Shown piece after piece: positions 51,784-60,609 of a DNA stretch of 64,000 nucleotides (positions within the stretch are counted from its first letter, which is position 1; each line of letters begins with the position of its first letter). Origin of the DNA: Alkalihalobacillus sp. FSL W8-0930 (lineage in GTDB: Bacteria; Bacillota; Bacilli; Bacillales; Bacillaceae_D); assembly GCA_037965595.1 (NCBI GenBank), contig CP150183.1, forward strand, positions 1,984,001 to 2,048,000, in the 5' to 3' direction. Both the position numbers and the translations under genes were made by a program. The notes beneath the pieces are model-generated. The model was not told the DNA's origin. It ran no database searches and worked only from the letters and a program-made list of their open reading frames with translations.

Positions 51784-52728
51784 CTAATTGGGTAGAGACC
51801 TTAGAAAATTTCCGCTGCAAAATCGCTTAATTTGGGCATCGGAGTAGTACTTTGATAGCCTTTCAATAAAAGCTGGATATCGGCCCGGGTGTTCAAGCCC
51901 ATCCACGTAAGTTGAGATTCCATCAAAGTCTGAACCGAAGCCAATTGACTTTTCTCCACCTAGTGCGCATAAATGTTCAATATGCCGAATTACATCGTCT
52001 ATCGTTGCTTCTTCGGTGTCTGATAGAAACTTCGGTAAAAAAACTAGACCCATGTATCGGTCGTTCTTGAATAACGCTCTTGCCTGCTCATCATTTAAAT
52101 TTCGTTTATGCCCACAAATAGCTGATGCATTTGAATGACTTGCAATGACATATTGAGATAACTCTACCGTGTCCCAGAAGCTTTTCTCGCTTAAATGAGA
52201 AACATCCGTTAGCACCTTATGTTTATTATGATTCTCAATGACTCGTTTCCCGAAATCAGTAATGCCTGCTCCTCTAGACTCTTCAATACCATCGGCAACA
52301 AGATTTGCTTCATTCCATGTTAATCCTACCGATAAAATCCCTTGTTCAATTAGAAAATGATGTTTCCACTCGTCTGAACCAACTGCATCCATCCCCTCCA
52401 GTGTAAGAATGGCACCAATTTCTCCTTCCTTTAATAAAGAAAGATCTGACCACTTTTTCACATGTTTCATTTGATGATAGGGTTGAATCACTTTTTGATG
52501 AAAAAGCTGGATTTGTTCAAGAACTGCTTGAAATTTCAGTTCTTGTTTAACAAATGGTTCAATGAAAATGGCGAAACATTGAAGTGTGACTCCTCCGTCC
52601 ATTAGTCTTGTTAATGTCACGTCCAACTGCTCGCTGTCTTTAAAGGATTGATTTGGATTCATCCATAACTTTAGTAATACATCACAATGTGTATCCGTTA
52701 CGTTAAAAGAAGAGGAATTTTGGTTCAT
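51784..52728 (-). CDS. Membrane dipeptidase-like protein (M19)
   Basis: The start is ATG 52728 behind AAAGGTGCTGATGG, giving about 314 residues. FNVTDTHCDVLLKLW provides the His-x-Asp metal pair, LTLEGMDAVG the bridging Glu, LTDVSHLSEKSFWD and IASHSNASAICGHKRN the His ligands, and IGFGSDFDGI the catalytic-site Asp. M19 dipeptidases cleave dipeptides, including D-amino acid forms. No partner genes are seen on this strand. Confidence 0.9.
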   Translation of the reverse strand: MNQNSSSFNVTDTHCDVLLKLWMNPNQSFKDSEQLDVTLTRLMDGGVTLQCFAIFIEPFVKQELKFQAVLEQIQLFHQKVIQPYHQMKHVKKWSDLSLLKEGEIGAILTLEGMDAVGSDEWKHHFLIEQGILSVGLTWNEANLVADGIEESRGAGITDFGKRVIENHNKHKVLTDVSHLSEKSFWDTVELSQYVIASHSNASAICGHKRNLNDEQARALFKNDRYMGLVFLPKFLSDTEEATIDDVIRHIEHLCALGGEKSIGFGSDFDGISTYVDGLEHPGRYPAFIERLSKYYSDAQIKRFCSGNFLRSLPN

Positions 52729-52794
52729 TCCATCAGCACCTTTCAAAGTCTTATTACATAGACATAATTAGAATGTTTTATTGGAGGAGTTTAC

Positions 52795-53190
52795 ATGAGT
52801 GAGCATAATACAAATGATGCTAAGAATTCACGAGGGTATCAAGATGTAATGCGATCGATTGATGACTTTTTTCATCAAACGTATCGACGATTTCAAGCTC
52901 CGCCATTATTTGCACAATCCATTCCTGTACGTACTGAGGAAACACTTGAAGCCTTTATTATTTTTGCCGAATTACCTGGAGTAGATAAGCAATTAATTCG
53001 CCTAGAAGCTTTGCCGCACGCACTTGCTATCCGAGTGATGTCGAGCGAATATTCTGAACAATCAGTCGAAAAAGAGCGACTTGTATCAATCCCATTTGTT
53101 TACGGAGAAAAAGATATTAAGGCAAATTATAAGGACGGATTACTACGAATTACGATAAAACGCCACAGACAATCCATATCCATCGATTAA
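52795..53190 (+). CDS. Hsp20/alpha-crystallin small heat-shock protein
   Basis: A 131-residue protein. After about 40 residues, an alpha-crystallin domain follows: EAFIIFAELPGVDKQLIRLEA and LVSIPFVYGEKDIKANYKDGLLRI, including the GLLRITI end motif. It is divergent from the dipeptidase, with GGAGGAG before the ATG at 52795. Co-oriented with the YppG-like gene 12 bases on. It binds unfolding proteins; some family members are spore coat proteins. Confidence 0.88.
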   Translation: MSEHNTNDAKNSRGYQDVMRSIDDFFHQTYRRFQAPPLFAQSIPVRTEETLEAFIIFAELPGVDKQLIRLEALPHALAIRVMSSEYSEQSVEKERLVSIPFVYGEKDIKANYKDGLLRITIKRHRQSISID

Positions 53191-53202
53191 GGAGGTTAAA
53201 CC

Positions 53203-53502
53203 ATGCTTCATAACAATCAAAGCCGACGTCACCCATACCCAAACTTCCCTACTCAAGGAAGACATCCCTCTTATTACCCAAATCAAGGGAGAAGAATGCG
53301 GGCAGGTGTACGTCAGCAGACAACTGGCATGTATTCACCGAATCAAACCGTATCACGTACCGGGTTTATCAAAAAAGCTTTCACATCAGACGACGGTCAA
53401 TTTGATGTATCCAGAACCGCTCAAACGGTGGACCAAGTCATTAAAACGGTACAGCAGGTTTCCCCATATGTTCGTAAGGTTGGCTCATACTTTCTTAGAT
53501 AG
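53203..53502 (+). CDS. YppG-like protein
   Basis: A 99-residue protein rich in Asn, Gln, Arg, Tyr and Pro in its first half (NNQSRRHPYPNFPTQGR), followed by GFIKKAFTSDDGQFDVSRTAQ and KTVQQVSPYVRKVGSYF. That pattern recalls the YppG-like family of Bacillus. Such proteins are thought to be spore-related, but the role is unknown. AAGGAGG lies 8 bases before the ATG. It lies behind the Hsp20 gene in the same operon. Confidence 0.72.
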   Translation: MLHNNQSRRHPYPNFPTQGRHPSYYPNQGRRMRAGVRQQTTGMYSPNQTVSRTGFIKKAFTSDDGQFDVSRTAQTVDQVIKTVQQVSPYVRKVGSYFLR

Positions 53503-53504
53503 CC

Positions 53505-53807
53505 TTACTTTAGGGTTAAACCATATGCTAGCGTTTGATTTGGATTCACCATTTTTAATCCCTGTGTAGGCTTATAATCAATGGTTACTCGCGAGCCAAT
53601 TTCATCGCTCGCTTTTTTGTTGTAAATAAACTGTTGGCCCGCTTGCCGGACAGTTGTATCTTCTGATTCAACAGGATCATCAAGCTGCAAGTAAAATTCA
53701 ATCATGGTACTGCATTCAAATGTATCTCGTGCTACAACTCGTATCGCTTTGTCCGACTGAATGGATTGAAAAGAAGATGCTGCCGCATCAGTAACAGTAA
53801 TGTCCAT
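53505..53807 (-). CDS. HesB/IscA-fold protein (YqkB-like)
   Basis: A 100-residue protein: MDITVTDAAASSFQSI, DDPVESEDTTVRQAGQQF and IDYKPTQGLKMVNPNQTLAYG. This is the HesB/IscA-type beta fold as in the YqkB group; only one Cys is present, so cluster binding is uncertain. AGAGGTG precedes its ATG. It converges on the YppG-like gene with a 2-base gap, and no terminator was seen between them. Confidence 0.75.
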   Translation of the reverse strand: MDITVTDAAASSFQSIQSDKAIRVVARDTFECSTMIEFYLQLDDPVESEDTTVRQAGQQFIYNKKASDEIGSRVTIDYKPTQGLKMVNPNQTLAYGLTLK

Positions 53808-53831
53808 AGTAAAACACCTCTCTTAAAAAGC

Positions 53832-55052
53832 TTAAATTAAATCATTTTGCTCAAATAAAAACTCATAAGGAATATCCATAAACATATACAACGAATCAGA
53901 GATAGGGTATGCAAATGTGCGTATTTGCTCATCTCGCTCAATATCAGTGTATAAATCAGACAATATTCCTTTTTTCTCAACATTCATGCGAACGATGTTT
54001 TCAAGAAAATACGGTCGCCAGCTCCAGTTTTTATACAGACCCTCTTTTTTTAGCTGCCATGCACCTTCCAGATCCTTTTCCACATTAGAGGATTGCTGAA
54101 GCCCTTCTTCATTGCAGATGTAAATTCGAAAAACATACTCACTTAACTCTTTTGCGACAGTTAAGATGAGGTCATCTAATGTTCCCGTGCTTTTTGTTTG
54201 TTTTAATGTAGCACGTAGTGAATGTCCTAATTCGTTTGAAAGTTCAAGTTGTGCTTGCATCTTCTTACGTTCATACGTAATGAAGTGCTGGAAGTCTTTT
54301 TGCATCCGCTCTCTGCATACATCCTCTAACACTAAATCTTTTGAGGCAGGTAGAAGGTAAGGGCCTTGATAGTAACGGGCTCCATTTCGCCAAGCATAGT
54401 TTAATTGATTAAAGGTTGAGATTCCATCAAATAATAGTGTTGCTCCAATCTTACGAGAAAGCATTGTAAGAGATTGGTGAACATCCCCATATAAATGTGG
54501 AAGCGAATCCTGATTTAAAAAAGAAACGTTCACACGAATGACATTAGGATGAAGCATGGCAACTTGATCCATATGACTACTGCTTTGCCCTACATTATCA
54601 ATTCCAATTCGAATCCCTAAGCTTTGAAGATAGGAAAGAACATGCTTAATCTCTGCATAATAAGAGTGAATATCTTTTTCATCTAATCCCAAAATAATTT
54701 GATTATAACTAATCGTTTGATCTTCAATATACGGTTGAATCCGTTCTAAAAAGCTTTCTCCAGAATCCTTTATAAGTTGTCTAGCATCGTAGTTAAAGTA
54801 CATAGCTCCTTTAAAGTTCGAAGCAGCGTAATGCTCTAGTGCTAGCCTTTGCAAGTGATCGTCGAGTTCATTTCGGTATTCAGAGGGAATGGTTTTATCG
54901 CCAAAAAACCATCCTATTCTTTTAACCCCATCTGGTGCATTAAGTCTTGCTACAACCTCGTACCCCACAACAATTTGCTTCTCAGCGTTAAAGATGGGAA
55001 GAAAATAAGGTACGACATTATCTTTTTCCATCATGACATCTAAAGGATCCAT
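53832..55052 (-). CDS. ykuI: EAL-domain c-di-GMP receptor YkuI
   Basis: A 406-residue protein, within one residue of YkuI. The EAL domain (about 10-250) carries VGYEVVARLNA in the place of the EAL motif, plus IGIDNVGQSSSH where active enzymes have DDFG, so catalytic activity is doubtful. A C-terminal YkuI-type PAS-like domain follows (about 260-400). Bacillus subtilis YkuI binds c-di-GMP without detectable hydrolysis and influences exopolysaccharide. AGGAGGGGTTGA lies before the ATG. Confidence 0.92.
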   Translation of the reverse strand: MDPLDVMMEKDNVVPYFLPIFNAEKQIVVGYEVVARLNAPDGVKRIGWFFGDKTIPSEYRNELDDHLQRLALEHYAASNFKGAMYFNYDARQLIKDSGESFLERIQPYIEDQTISYNQIILGLDEKDIHSYYAEIKHVLSYLQSLGIRIGIDNVGQSSSHMDQVAMLHPNVIRVNVSFLNQDSLPHLYGDVHQSLTMLSRKIGATLLFDGISTFNQLNYAWRNGARYYQGPYLLPASKDLVLEDVCRERMQKDFQHFITYERKKMQAQLELSNELGHSLRATLKQTKSTGTLDDLILTVAKELSEYVFRIYICNEEGLQQSSNVEKDLEGAWQLKKEGLYKNWSWRPYFLENIVRMNVEKKGILSDLYTDIERDEQIRTFAYPISDSLYMFMDIPYEFLFEQNDLI

Positions 55053-55109
55053 TCAACCCCTCCTCACACACAACATAACCACTTAAGTATAGCATAGGAG
55101 GTAGCTTCA

Positions 55110-55940
55110 TTACGTTAGGAAATGCTTGATAAGCTGAGCCGTTTTTTTCGGTTGTTCTTCTGGCACTAAATGACCTGTTTCAGGAAGGACCATGAGCTTG
55201 GCATCGTGCAAATCGTGCGATAACTTCTTCCCAACGGATAAAGGAATGAGAGGATCACTTTCCCCCCATATAATTAAACACCTTTGTTTAATTGATTGAA
55301 GATCCGTACTAGACATATCCCCTTCGCGTTGCCTCATTAAACAAGTAATAGAATGATAAAACCCTCTATCCTTTAAAGGTCTACCGTACTCTTTGACCAT
55401 TTCACTTGTCACAGCATTTTTTTTGAACATTAATTGGCCGATAAACGGTTTACAATCCCTATTCTTCCCCAATGAATAGAGTAAAGAGGAGAAGAATGGT
55501 ATATAAGAGGAACACACCACCACTTTTTTCACTCGATGAAAATATGCAGAAGCTGAAAGAAGGATTAATGAATCGATCCGTTCAGGCGTTTGCTTAGCTG
55601 TATACAAGGCCACTTGACCTCCCATTGAATGGCCAATTAATGTGACATGGTTTAGCTCATACAACTCCATTATTTCAGTTAACAAAGCTGCATAATTTTT
55701 AAATTCATAGCAAAACGTTTTATCCTTCCCACTTTTTCCGAATCCAGGTAAGTCAAAGCATAATAAATCATAGTCATTTGGCATCGATGGCAGCAGTTGT
55801 CTGAAACTGAAACTTGATGAAAGAAATCCATGTATAAAAAGCAATGTTCCCCTACACTTTTTAGCCGTGTGAAACCACCTTTCCACATATACATGTGTTC
55901 CTTGCATATATAATGTTGCCTGTTCACCCTTTCGTTTCAA
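55110..55940 (-). CDS. Alpha/beta-fold hydrolase
   Basis: A 276-residue protein, TTG start behind GGGAGGTGG. LLFIHGFLSSSFSFRQL carries the oxyanion region, VTLIGHSMGGQVAL the nucleophile Ser, IIWGESDPLIPL the acid Asp, and PETGHLVPEEQP the His. The family includes esterases, lipases and haloperoxidase-like enzymes; the substrate is unknown. The first 30 residues are basic and not a signal peptide. No operon partner. Confidence 0.88.
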   Translation of the reverse strand: MKRKGEQATLYMQGTHVYVERWFHTAKKCRGTLLFIHGFLSSSFSFRQLLPSMPNDYDLLCFDLPGFGKSGKDKTFCYEFKNYAALLTEIMELYELNHVTLIGHSMGGQVALYTAKQTPERIDSLILLSASAYFHRVKKVVVCSSYIPFFSSLLYSLGKNRDCKPFIGQLMFKKNAVTSEMVKEYGRPLKDRGFYHSITCLMRQREGDMSSTDLQSIKQRCLIIWGESDPLIPLSVGKKLSHDLHDAKLMVLPETGHLVPEEQPKKTAQLIKHFLT

Positions 55941-56006
55941 TGCATACCACCTCCCGATAACACGTAATATAACTAGGCTTACCCAAAACAGAACTCCTTA
56001 TGAACG

Positions 56007-56044
56007 AAAAAATCCGAATGCTTCCACTTGGGAGTCATTCGGAT
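56007..56044 (-). terminator. Terminator of metA
   Basis: ATCCGAATG / CATTCGGAT (56012-56020, 56036-56044) followed by TTTTTTCG on the minus strand. Confidence 0.8.
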
Positions 56045-56051
56045 CTAAATG

Positions 56052-56960
56052 TTACGTTAAATCATAAGGCGTCTCTTGGTATACATAATAATTCAACCAG
56101 TTTGTAAACAGCAGGTTTGAATGGGCTCTCCAGCGAAGCGCGGGAGGAACACTTTGATCATTATCTGGAAAGTAGTTCACTGGTGGTTGGATCGCCACCC
56201 CTTTACTTAAGTCCCTTTGATATTCTTCATCTAAAGTCGTTACATCATATTCTGAATGTCCCGTCACAAAAATGTGTTTTCCATCCTTTGAAGCTGCAAG
56301 ATACAAGCCCGCATCCTTAGATGTACTTAAAATGTCTAGTTCCGAGACCTTATCTATGTCTTCAATTCTTGTCTCTGTATGTCTGGAGTGTGGTGCCAAG
56401 AATACATCATCAAACCCACGAAGTAATTTAATTGGATCTGGATTCACCTTATGCTCAAAAATTCCAAATAATTTTTCACTCATCGGATATTTCTGAATTC
56501 CGTAATGATGATACAATCCAGCTTGTGCCCCCCAACAAATATGTAAAGTTGAAGTGACATTGTCTTTACTCCAATCCATGATCCATTTTAATTCTTCCCA
56601 GTAGTCCACTTCTTCAAATTCAAGCTGTTCAACAGGAGCGCCAGTAATAATCATTCCATCAAATTTGCGCTTTTTAATCTCATCTATTGTTTTATAAAAA
56701 AGCTTAAGATGATCTTGTTTCGTATTTTTTGAAACATGAGACGAAGGGTACAAGAAGGATACATCAAGCTGCAATGGCGAATTACTTAACAGCCGCAAAA
56801 TTTGAGTTTCTGTCGTTTCCTTTATAGGCATTAGATTTAAAATCACAATGGATAGTGGCCTGATGTCCTGACTATATGCTCTCGATTCGTCCATAATAAA
56901 AATGTTCTCAGCGTTTAAGATTTCCCTAGCTGGAAGATGATCTGGTATTTTAATTGGCAT
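56052..56960 (-). CDS. metAA: Homoserine O-acetyltransferase (MetA fold)
   Basis: ATG 56960 follows GAGGGGAGAGCCAGAC, giving 302 residues. The acyl-enzyme Cys142 is in [16 protein letters not shown], and the catalytic His is in VTGHSEYD. Residue 111 is Glu ([15 protein letters not shown]), which in this family marks acetyl-CoA rather than succinyl-CoA use. It activates homoserine for methionine synthesis. No S-box riboswitch is visible in the 122-base gap upstream, so control differs from many Bacillus met genes. Confidence 0.94.
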   Translation of the reverse strand: MPIKIPDHLPAREILNAENIFIMDESRAYSQDIRPLSIVILNLMPIKETTETQILRLLSNSPLQLDVSFLYPSSHVSKNTKQDHLKLFYKTIDEIKKRKFDGMIITGAPVEQLEFEEVDYWEELKWIMDWSKDNVTSTLHICWGAQAGLYHHYGIQKYPMSEKLFGIFEHKVNPDPIKLLRGFDDVFLAPHSRHTETRIEDIDKVSELDILSTSKDAGLYLAASKDGKHIFVTGHSEYDVTTLDEEYQRDLSKGVAIQPPVNYFPDNDQSVPPALRWRAHSNLLFTNWLNYYVYQETPYDLT

Positions 56961-57082
56961 GTCTGGCTCTCCCCTCAAAATCAATCTTGCTTCTTTCTCT
57001 AACGTTTCCTTGTCTATTTATCTTGATAAACGTATCATGAAACGAAGCAATCTGCAATAAAGGATGAAAGGAATGAGATCGA

Positions 57083-57760
57083 ATGAATTTACGGTTAGAA
57101 TGGGTTTATAAGCATCCAAAACGAACGGCTCGCTATCAAATGACAACAGATTATATGAGTATTAATGAGGCTCTTCTATTGGAAGAAGATCTTATAAAAA
57201 CAGGTCGCTCTGTTAGTTGTCAGTTTTTTGATGAAGATGATGCGAGCTGGACTAGGAAGGATTTACTTAGATTCTTAAAAGCAATGGAAACAGAACCGCA
57301 TCAAGTAAAGGCTTATATCGACGGAGGCTACCGCAAGGAATCAAACGAGGCTGGGCTTGGTTTGGCGATTTATTATCAGCAAAACGGTCAGCATTGGCGA
57401 TATAGAGTAAACGAACGGATAGACGAAATTGACGATAATAATGAGGCAGAATACGCAGCTCTCGCATATTTATTTACGATCGCCGAGGAATTAGGAATTC
57501 ACCATCAGGCACTAACTATTTATACAGACTCCAAGACGCTTTATCATCAAATGACGGGGGAATGGCCTTGTTATGAAGAAACACTTATTCGATGGAATGA
57601 ACGGATTGAAGAAAAGGTGGCAAAACTCGGACTCAAACCCACGTACTCTTTTCTTGGCAGACATTTAAATAAAGAAGCAGACCAACTCGCATCTCAAGCA
57701 CTCGACGGTATTTTTATTGAAGGGAAAAAAGAACAGACAAAAAAAGAGGACGTGACCTAA
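57083..57760 (+). CDS. RNase H-fold protein (YpeP-like)
   Basis: A 225-residue protein. Residues about 75-215 have the RNase HI-type fold: AYIDGGYRKESNEAGLGLAI (Asp), DDNNEAEYAALAYL (Glu), LTIYTDSKTLYHQ (Asp) and LNKEADQLASQAL (Asp), so the catalytic set is complete. The first 70 residues are a separate domain (KHPKRTARYQMTTDYMSIN). AAAGGAATGAGATCG precedes the ATG. The stop codon TAA falls in the left end of repeat copy 4. Confidence 0.85.
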   Translation: MNLRLEWVYKHPKRTARYQMTTDYMSINEALLLEEDLIKTGRSVSCQFFDEDDASWTRKDLLRFLKAMETEPHQVKAYIDGGYRKESNEAGLGLAIYYQQNGQHWRYRVNERIDEIDDNNEAEYAALAYLFTIAEELGIHHQALTIYTDSKTLYHQMTGEWPCYEETLIRWNERIEEKVAKLGLKPTYSFLGRHLNKEADQLASQALDGIFIEGKKEQTKKEDVT

Positions 57761-58006
57761 CGTTAATGTAGCGAGAAAAACAAAAATATTGCAAAAAAAT
57801 CCGCTACAGGAGAATCCCTCGCTTTCCACGGGAACGGCCTCAGCACCTTTAGCGGGAAAAGCGCCGCTAAAGTGTCTTCACCGCGTTCTGTTCCGTAGGA
57901 GTCTCGGGTTCTCCTTACGCTTGTTTGGAGAAAAAACAAATGGCGAATGATTCGATGTAGAACCATTCGCCATTTTTCGTATTGATCTTTAGTTATATTT
58001 CAGCCA
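57751..58006 (+). repeat. Interspersed repeat, copy 4 (long form)
   Basis: About 256 bp, the second long copy. It contains ATCCGCTACAGGAGAATCCC, TCGCTTTCCACGGGAACGGCC, AGCGGGAAAAGCGCCGCT, CGCGTTCTGTTCCGTAGGAG, TCTCGGGTTCTCC and the module AATGGCGAATGATTC..ACCATTCGCCATTTTT, then TTTAGTTATATTTCAGCC. The inner stem-loop can fold over about 110 bases. The stem arm of the last hairpin has changed more than the other copies. It fills the space between the RNase H-like and PHP genes. Confidence 0.85.
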
Positions 58007-58013
58007 CTTTTTC

Positions 58014-58874
58014 TTACTTTAATGCTTGAAACACTTGATCTGCATAGTTGTTTTGAAGTCGAGTGACCCCAAGCGGCTCTTGTTTTCGTCCATATGTCTC
58101 ATGATGAAAATCAGATCCGCCTGTCCGGTAGATAGGATATCCTGTTTTCTGCTCTGCTTCGGTGCAAAGCGCCTCATATCGTTGTCTTTCTTCATCAGTA
58201 TGATCACGATGATATACTTCAATTCCATCCATTTGATAATCGGTAATCCAATCGATCAATACATGATCAAGCCCATAGTATCCAGGGTGAGCAACAATTG
58301 AAAGTCCACCGACTTGATGAGTCCAGCTGATCGCTTCCTGAATCGTCATTTCTTTTTCTTTTTCAACGTAACAGGGCTTGCCTTCTGCTAAATATTGATC
58401 AAAAGCCTCAGCGACCGTTGCTACAATCCCATGGCGTACGAGCACCTTTGCTATGTGCGGACGGCCAATGCTTCCACCATCTGCTTCAGCCAATACTTCA
58501 TCGGCTGAGACATGCACTCCAACTGATGCTAGCTTAGAGATCATTTTTGTCATTCTTCGTTCGCGCATCTCGCGTTGTTTTTTGAGCATAGCTTGGAATT
58601 CTGAGTGTGTAGGATCAACACCTAATCCCAGCATATGAACACTTTTTCCTTCATACACACACGAAAACTCTATTCCAGCCAACACTCGAACTCCAAACTC
58701 TCGACCCGCCTCCATTGCTTCTTGAACTCCATCAATGGTATCGTGATCGGTTAATGCGATTTGAGTTAGCCCTACCGCATGGCACTTTTCTACTAATTGA
58801 CGAGGGGAATACCCTCCGTCAGATGCTGTTGAATGCATATGGAAGTCACTTGTTGCGTTCTCTGTCTCTGTCAT
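58014..58874 (-). CDS. PHP-domain phosphoesterase (YciV/RnaAM-like)
   Basis: The start is ATG 58874 behind GAGGGGAAGAGTAGCC, giving 286 residues. DFHMHSTASDGGYSPRQLVE holds the metal His residues, LTDHDTIDGVQEA, IEFSCVYEGKSVHMLGLGVD and HPGYYGLDHVLIDW complete the set, with SDFHHETYG near the end. PHP proteins of this type remove phosphate from 3',5'-nucleoside bisphosphates or act as 5'-3' RNA exonucleases. nadE lies 27 bases upstream on the same strand. Confidence 0.9.
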   Translation of the reverse strand: MTETENATSDFHMHSTASDGGYSPRQLVEKCHAVGLTQIALTDHDTIDGVQEAMEAGREFGVRVLAGIEFSCVYEGKSVHMLGLGVDPTHSEFQAMLKKQREMRERRMTKMISKLASVGVHVSADEVLAEADGGSIGRPHIAKVLVRHGIVATVAEAFDQYLAEGKPCYVEKEKEMTIQEAISWTHQVGGLSIVAHPGYYGLDHVLIDWITDYQMDGIEVYHRDHTDEERQRYEALCTEAEQKTGYPIYRTGGSDFHHETYGRKQEPLGVTRLQNNYADQVFQALK

Positions 58875-58900
58875 GGCTACTCTTCCCCTCGCAAAGCGGT

Positions 58901-59731
58901 TTACTTTTTCCACCAAGTATCATAAATGGTTGCTGGTAGCTGACGCTTATGTTCCGTTTTCTTATATCGTTCCTCTAAAGCTGCTGCAATTTGTGTATCA
59001 ATTTTCTTACCTTCCAAATAATCGTCAATTTGGTCGTACGTCATCCCTAGTGCTTGTTCATCAGGAAGTCCTGGTTGATCATCCTCAAGGTCCGCTGTCG
59101 GCTCCTTCGTATAAAGATGTTCCGGAGCACCTAGTTCTTTTAGAATTTGCTTACCTTGACGTTTCGTTAATCCAAATAAAGGAGTTAAATCAGCTGCGCC
59201 ATCACCAAATTTAGTATAGAAACCAGTAACAGCCTCAGCAGAATGATCCGTTCCGATCACAAGAAGACCAAAGTGCGCTCCTAAATCGTATTGTGCTTTC
59301 ATACGCTCACGTGCTTTTGTGTTTCCTTTTAAAAAGTCAGAGATCGGTTCACCAACAACTTGTTTGAACGTTTCGGATGATGCATCCACTGCCGGCTTGA
59401 TGTTTACCGTATGTGTTTTTGTTGGATTAATAAATTGAACGGCGTCACGCGCATCCGCCTCATCCTTCTGTTCTCCGTGTGGAAGTCTTACTGCGTGAAA
59501 TTCAAAGGCATTAGATGTTTGCTCAGCGTTCAGCTCATCAATCGCTAATTGTGCAAGTTTACCTGCTAATGTGGAATCTTGACCTCCAGAAATCCCTAAA
59601 ATATACCCTTTAGCGCCACTTTTCACTAGATAATCTTTCAAAAATTGCGTTCTTGTTCTAATCTCTTCTTTTGAGTCTACTGCTGGTTGTGTATGTAGAG
59701 CTTCAATAATAGATAGTTGCGTTTCATTCAT
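58901..59731 (-). CDS. nadE: NH3-dependent NAD synthetase
   Basis: A 276-residue protein. [17 protein letters not shown] is the PP-loop for [24 protein letters not shown] and [19 protein letters not shown] hold the NAD-site residues, and [21 protein letters not shown] the ammonia/Mg site. It converts deamido-NAD to NAD. AGGAGGGTTTACC lies before the ATG. PHP gene follows 26 bases downstream, so the two are likely one transcript. Confidence 0.96.
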   Translation of the reverse strand: MNETQLSIIEALHTQPAVDSKEEIRTRTQFLKDYLVKSGAKGYILGISGGQDSTLAGKLAQLAIDELNAEQTSNAFEFHAVRLPHGEQKDEADARDAVQFINPTKTHTVNIKPAVDASSETFKQVVGEPISDFLKGNTKARERMKAQYDLGAHFGLLVIGTDHSAEAVTGFYTKFGDGAADLTPLFGLTKRQGKQILKELGAPEHLYTKEPTADLEDDQPGLPDEQALGMTYDQIDDYLEGKKIDTQIAAALEERYKKTEHKRQLPATIYDTWWKK

Positions 59732-59792
59732 GGGTAAACCCTCCTAAAAGTGTATAGTTTGTCTTTTCCCTAAAAAGAGATTCAATATGCTT

Positions 59793-60095
59793 CTATTTTC
59801 GCAGTAGCGTAATTAGTTGATCAAGCTGACCCTCTTGCTTTAAGATTTGTTCCTGCCACTCTCCAAATAAATCAAAATGCGGGAACTCGTCCCGAACGTG
59901 GATCCATTCCTTTTTCAGACCATATTTAGAGCCCCATTCAATCAATCGGTCTACATCGCAGCATGCCACTTTCGTAACCGTTGTACAATTAGGAAAGCGA
60001 TCATCTAACCAATAATGAGTTAAAAAAGCAATTTCACCTGACTTTGCAGCTTGCTTCCAACGATTAAGCTGCGGTCGCTTAATTCCAAAGGCCAT
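59793..60095 (-). CDS. yneQ: YneQ-like protein
   Basis: ATG 60095 overlaps the stop of the thioesterase gene as TAATG, giving 100 residues. MAFGIKRPQLNRWKQAAKSG is followed by IAFLTHYWLDDRFPNCTTVTK and EFPHFDLFGEWQEQILK, the pattern I recall for YneQ of Bacillus subtilis. In that species the genes stand as yneP-yneQ-yneR; here yneR is 11 kb away. Function unknown. Confidence 0.82.
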   Translation of the reverse strand: MAFGIKRPQLNRWKQAAKSGEIAFLTHYWLDDRFPNCTTVTKVACCDVDRLIEWGSKYGLKKEWIHVRDEFPHFDLFGEWQEQILKQEGQLDQLITLLRK

Positions 60096-60526
60096 TACGA
60101 GTCCTCGTTCCATTTAATAGCTTCATATTTAGCAAACCATTCTGGAAATACCTTTTTAAATGCCGCTGGCTTAAACGTTTTCTTACTAACAATAATGTGA
60201 GTGGTTGATCCTTCTACACAGATGTCTCCATGTTGGTTTGTGATTACGTATTTGTACTCTGTACGGAGCCCGTCATTTTTTGAAACCCACGTTGTCACTG
60301 TGGCCTCATCTCCATAACGCACCGGTTTCTTATAGGTAGCTTGAACATCATACACAGGTGCATAATAGCCATGCTCTTCCATTTCTACATAACTATAACC
60401 GATATCTTCAATCAAGCCTTGTCTTCCGAGCTCAAAATACTTTAGGTAATTGGCATGATACACAACTCCCATCATATCCGTGTCGGCATATAAGAGTTGA
60501 ATCGTACGTTTGCTTTTAAATTCCAC
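60095..60526 (-). CDS. yneP: Acyl-CoA thioesterase (4HBT hot-dog fold), YneP
   Basis: A 143-residue hot-dog protein. LLYADTDMMGVVYHANYLKYFE contains the catalytic Asp of the 4-hydroxybenzoyl-CoA thioesterase group, and RYGDEATVTTWVSKNDGLRTEY the usual strand. It hydrolyses small acyl-CoA thioesters. Its stop overlaps the yneQ start. GGAGACATTTTTG precedes the ATG. Confidence 0.88.
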   Translation of the reverse strand: MEFKSKRTIQLLYADTDMMGVVYHANYLKYFELGRQGLIEDIGYSYVEMEEHGYYAPVYDVQATYKKPVRYGDEATVTTWVSKNDGLRTEYKYVITNQHGDICVEGSTTHIIVSKKTFKPAAFKKVFPEWFAKYEAIKWNEDS

Positions 60527-60609
60527 AAAAATGTCTCCTTTGTTCCTTCTACATCAGCATTTGTTTGGTTAATTATAACATAATCCGTTTTGTGCACAAC
60601 GAATAGTGA

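Noticed and set aside
56961-57082. Possible S-box (SAM) riboswitch before metA
   Set aside because: The 122-base gap is too short and lacks the conserved S-box helices or a leader terminator.
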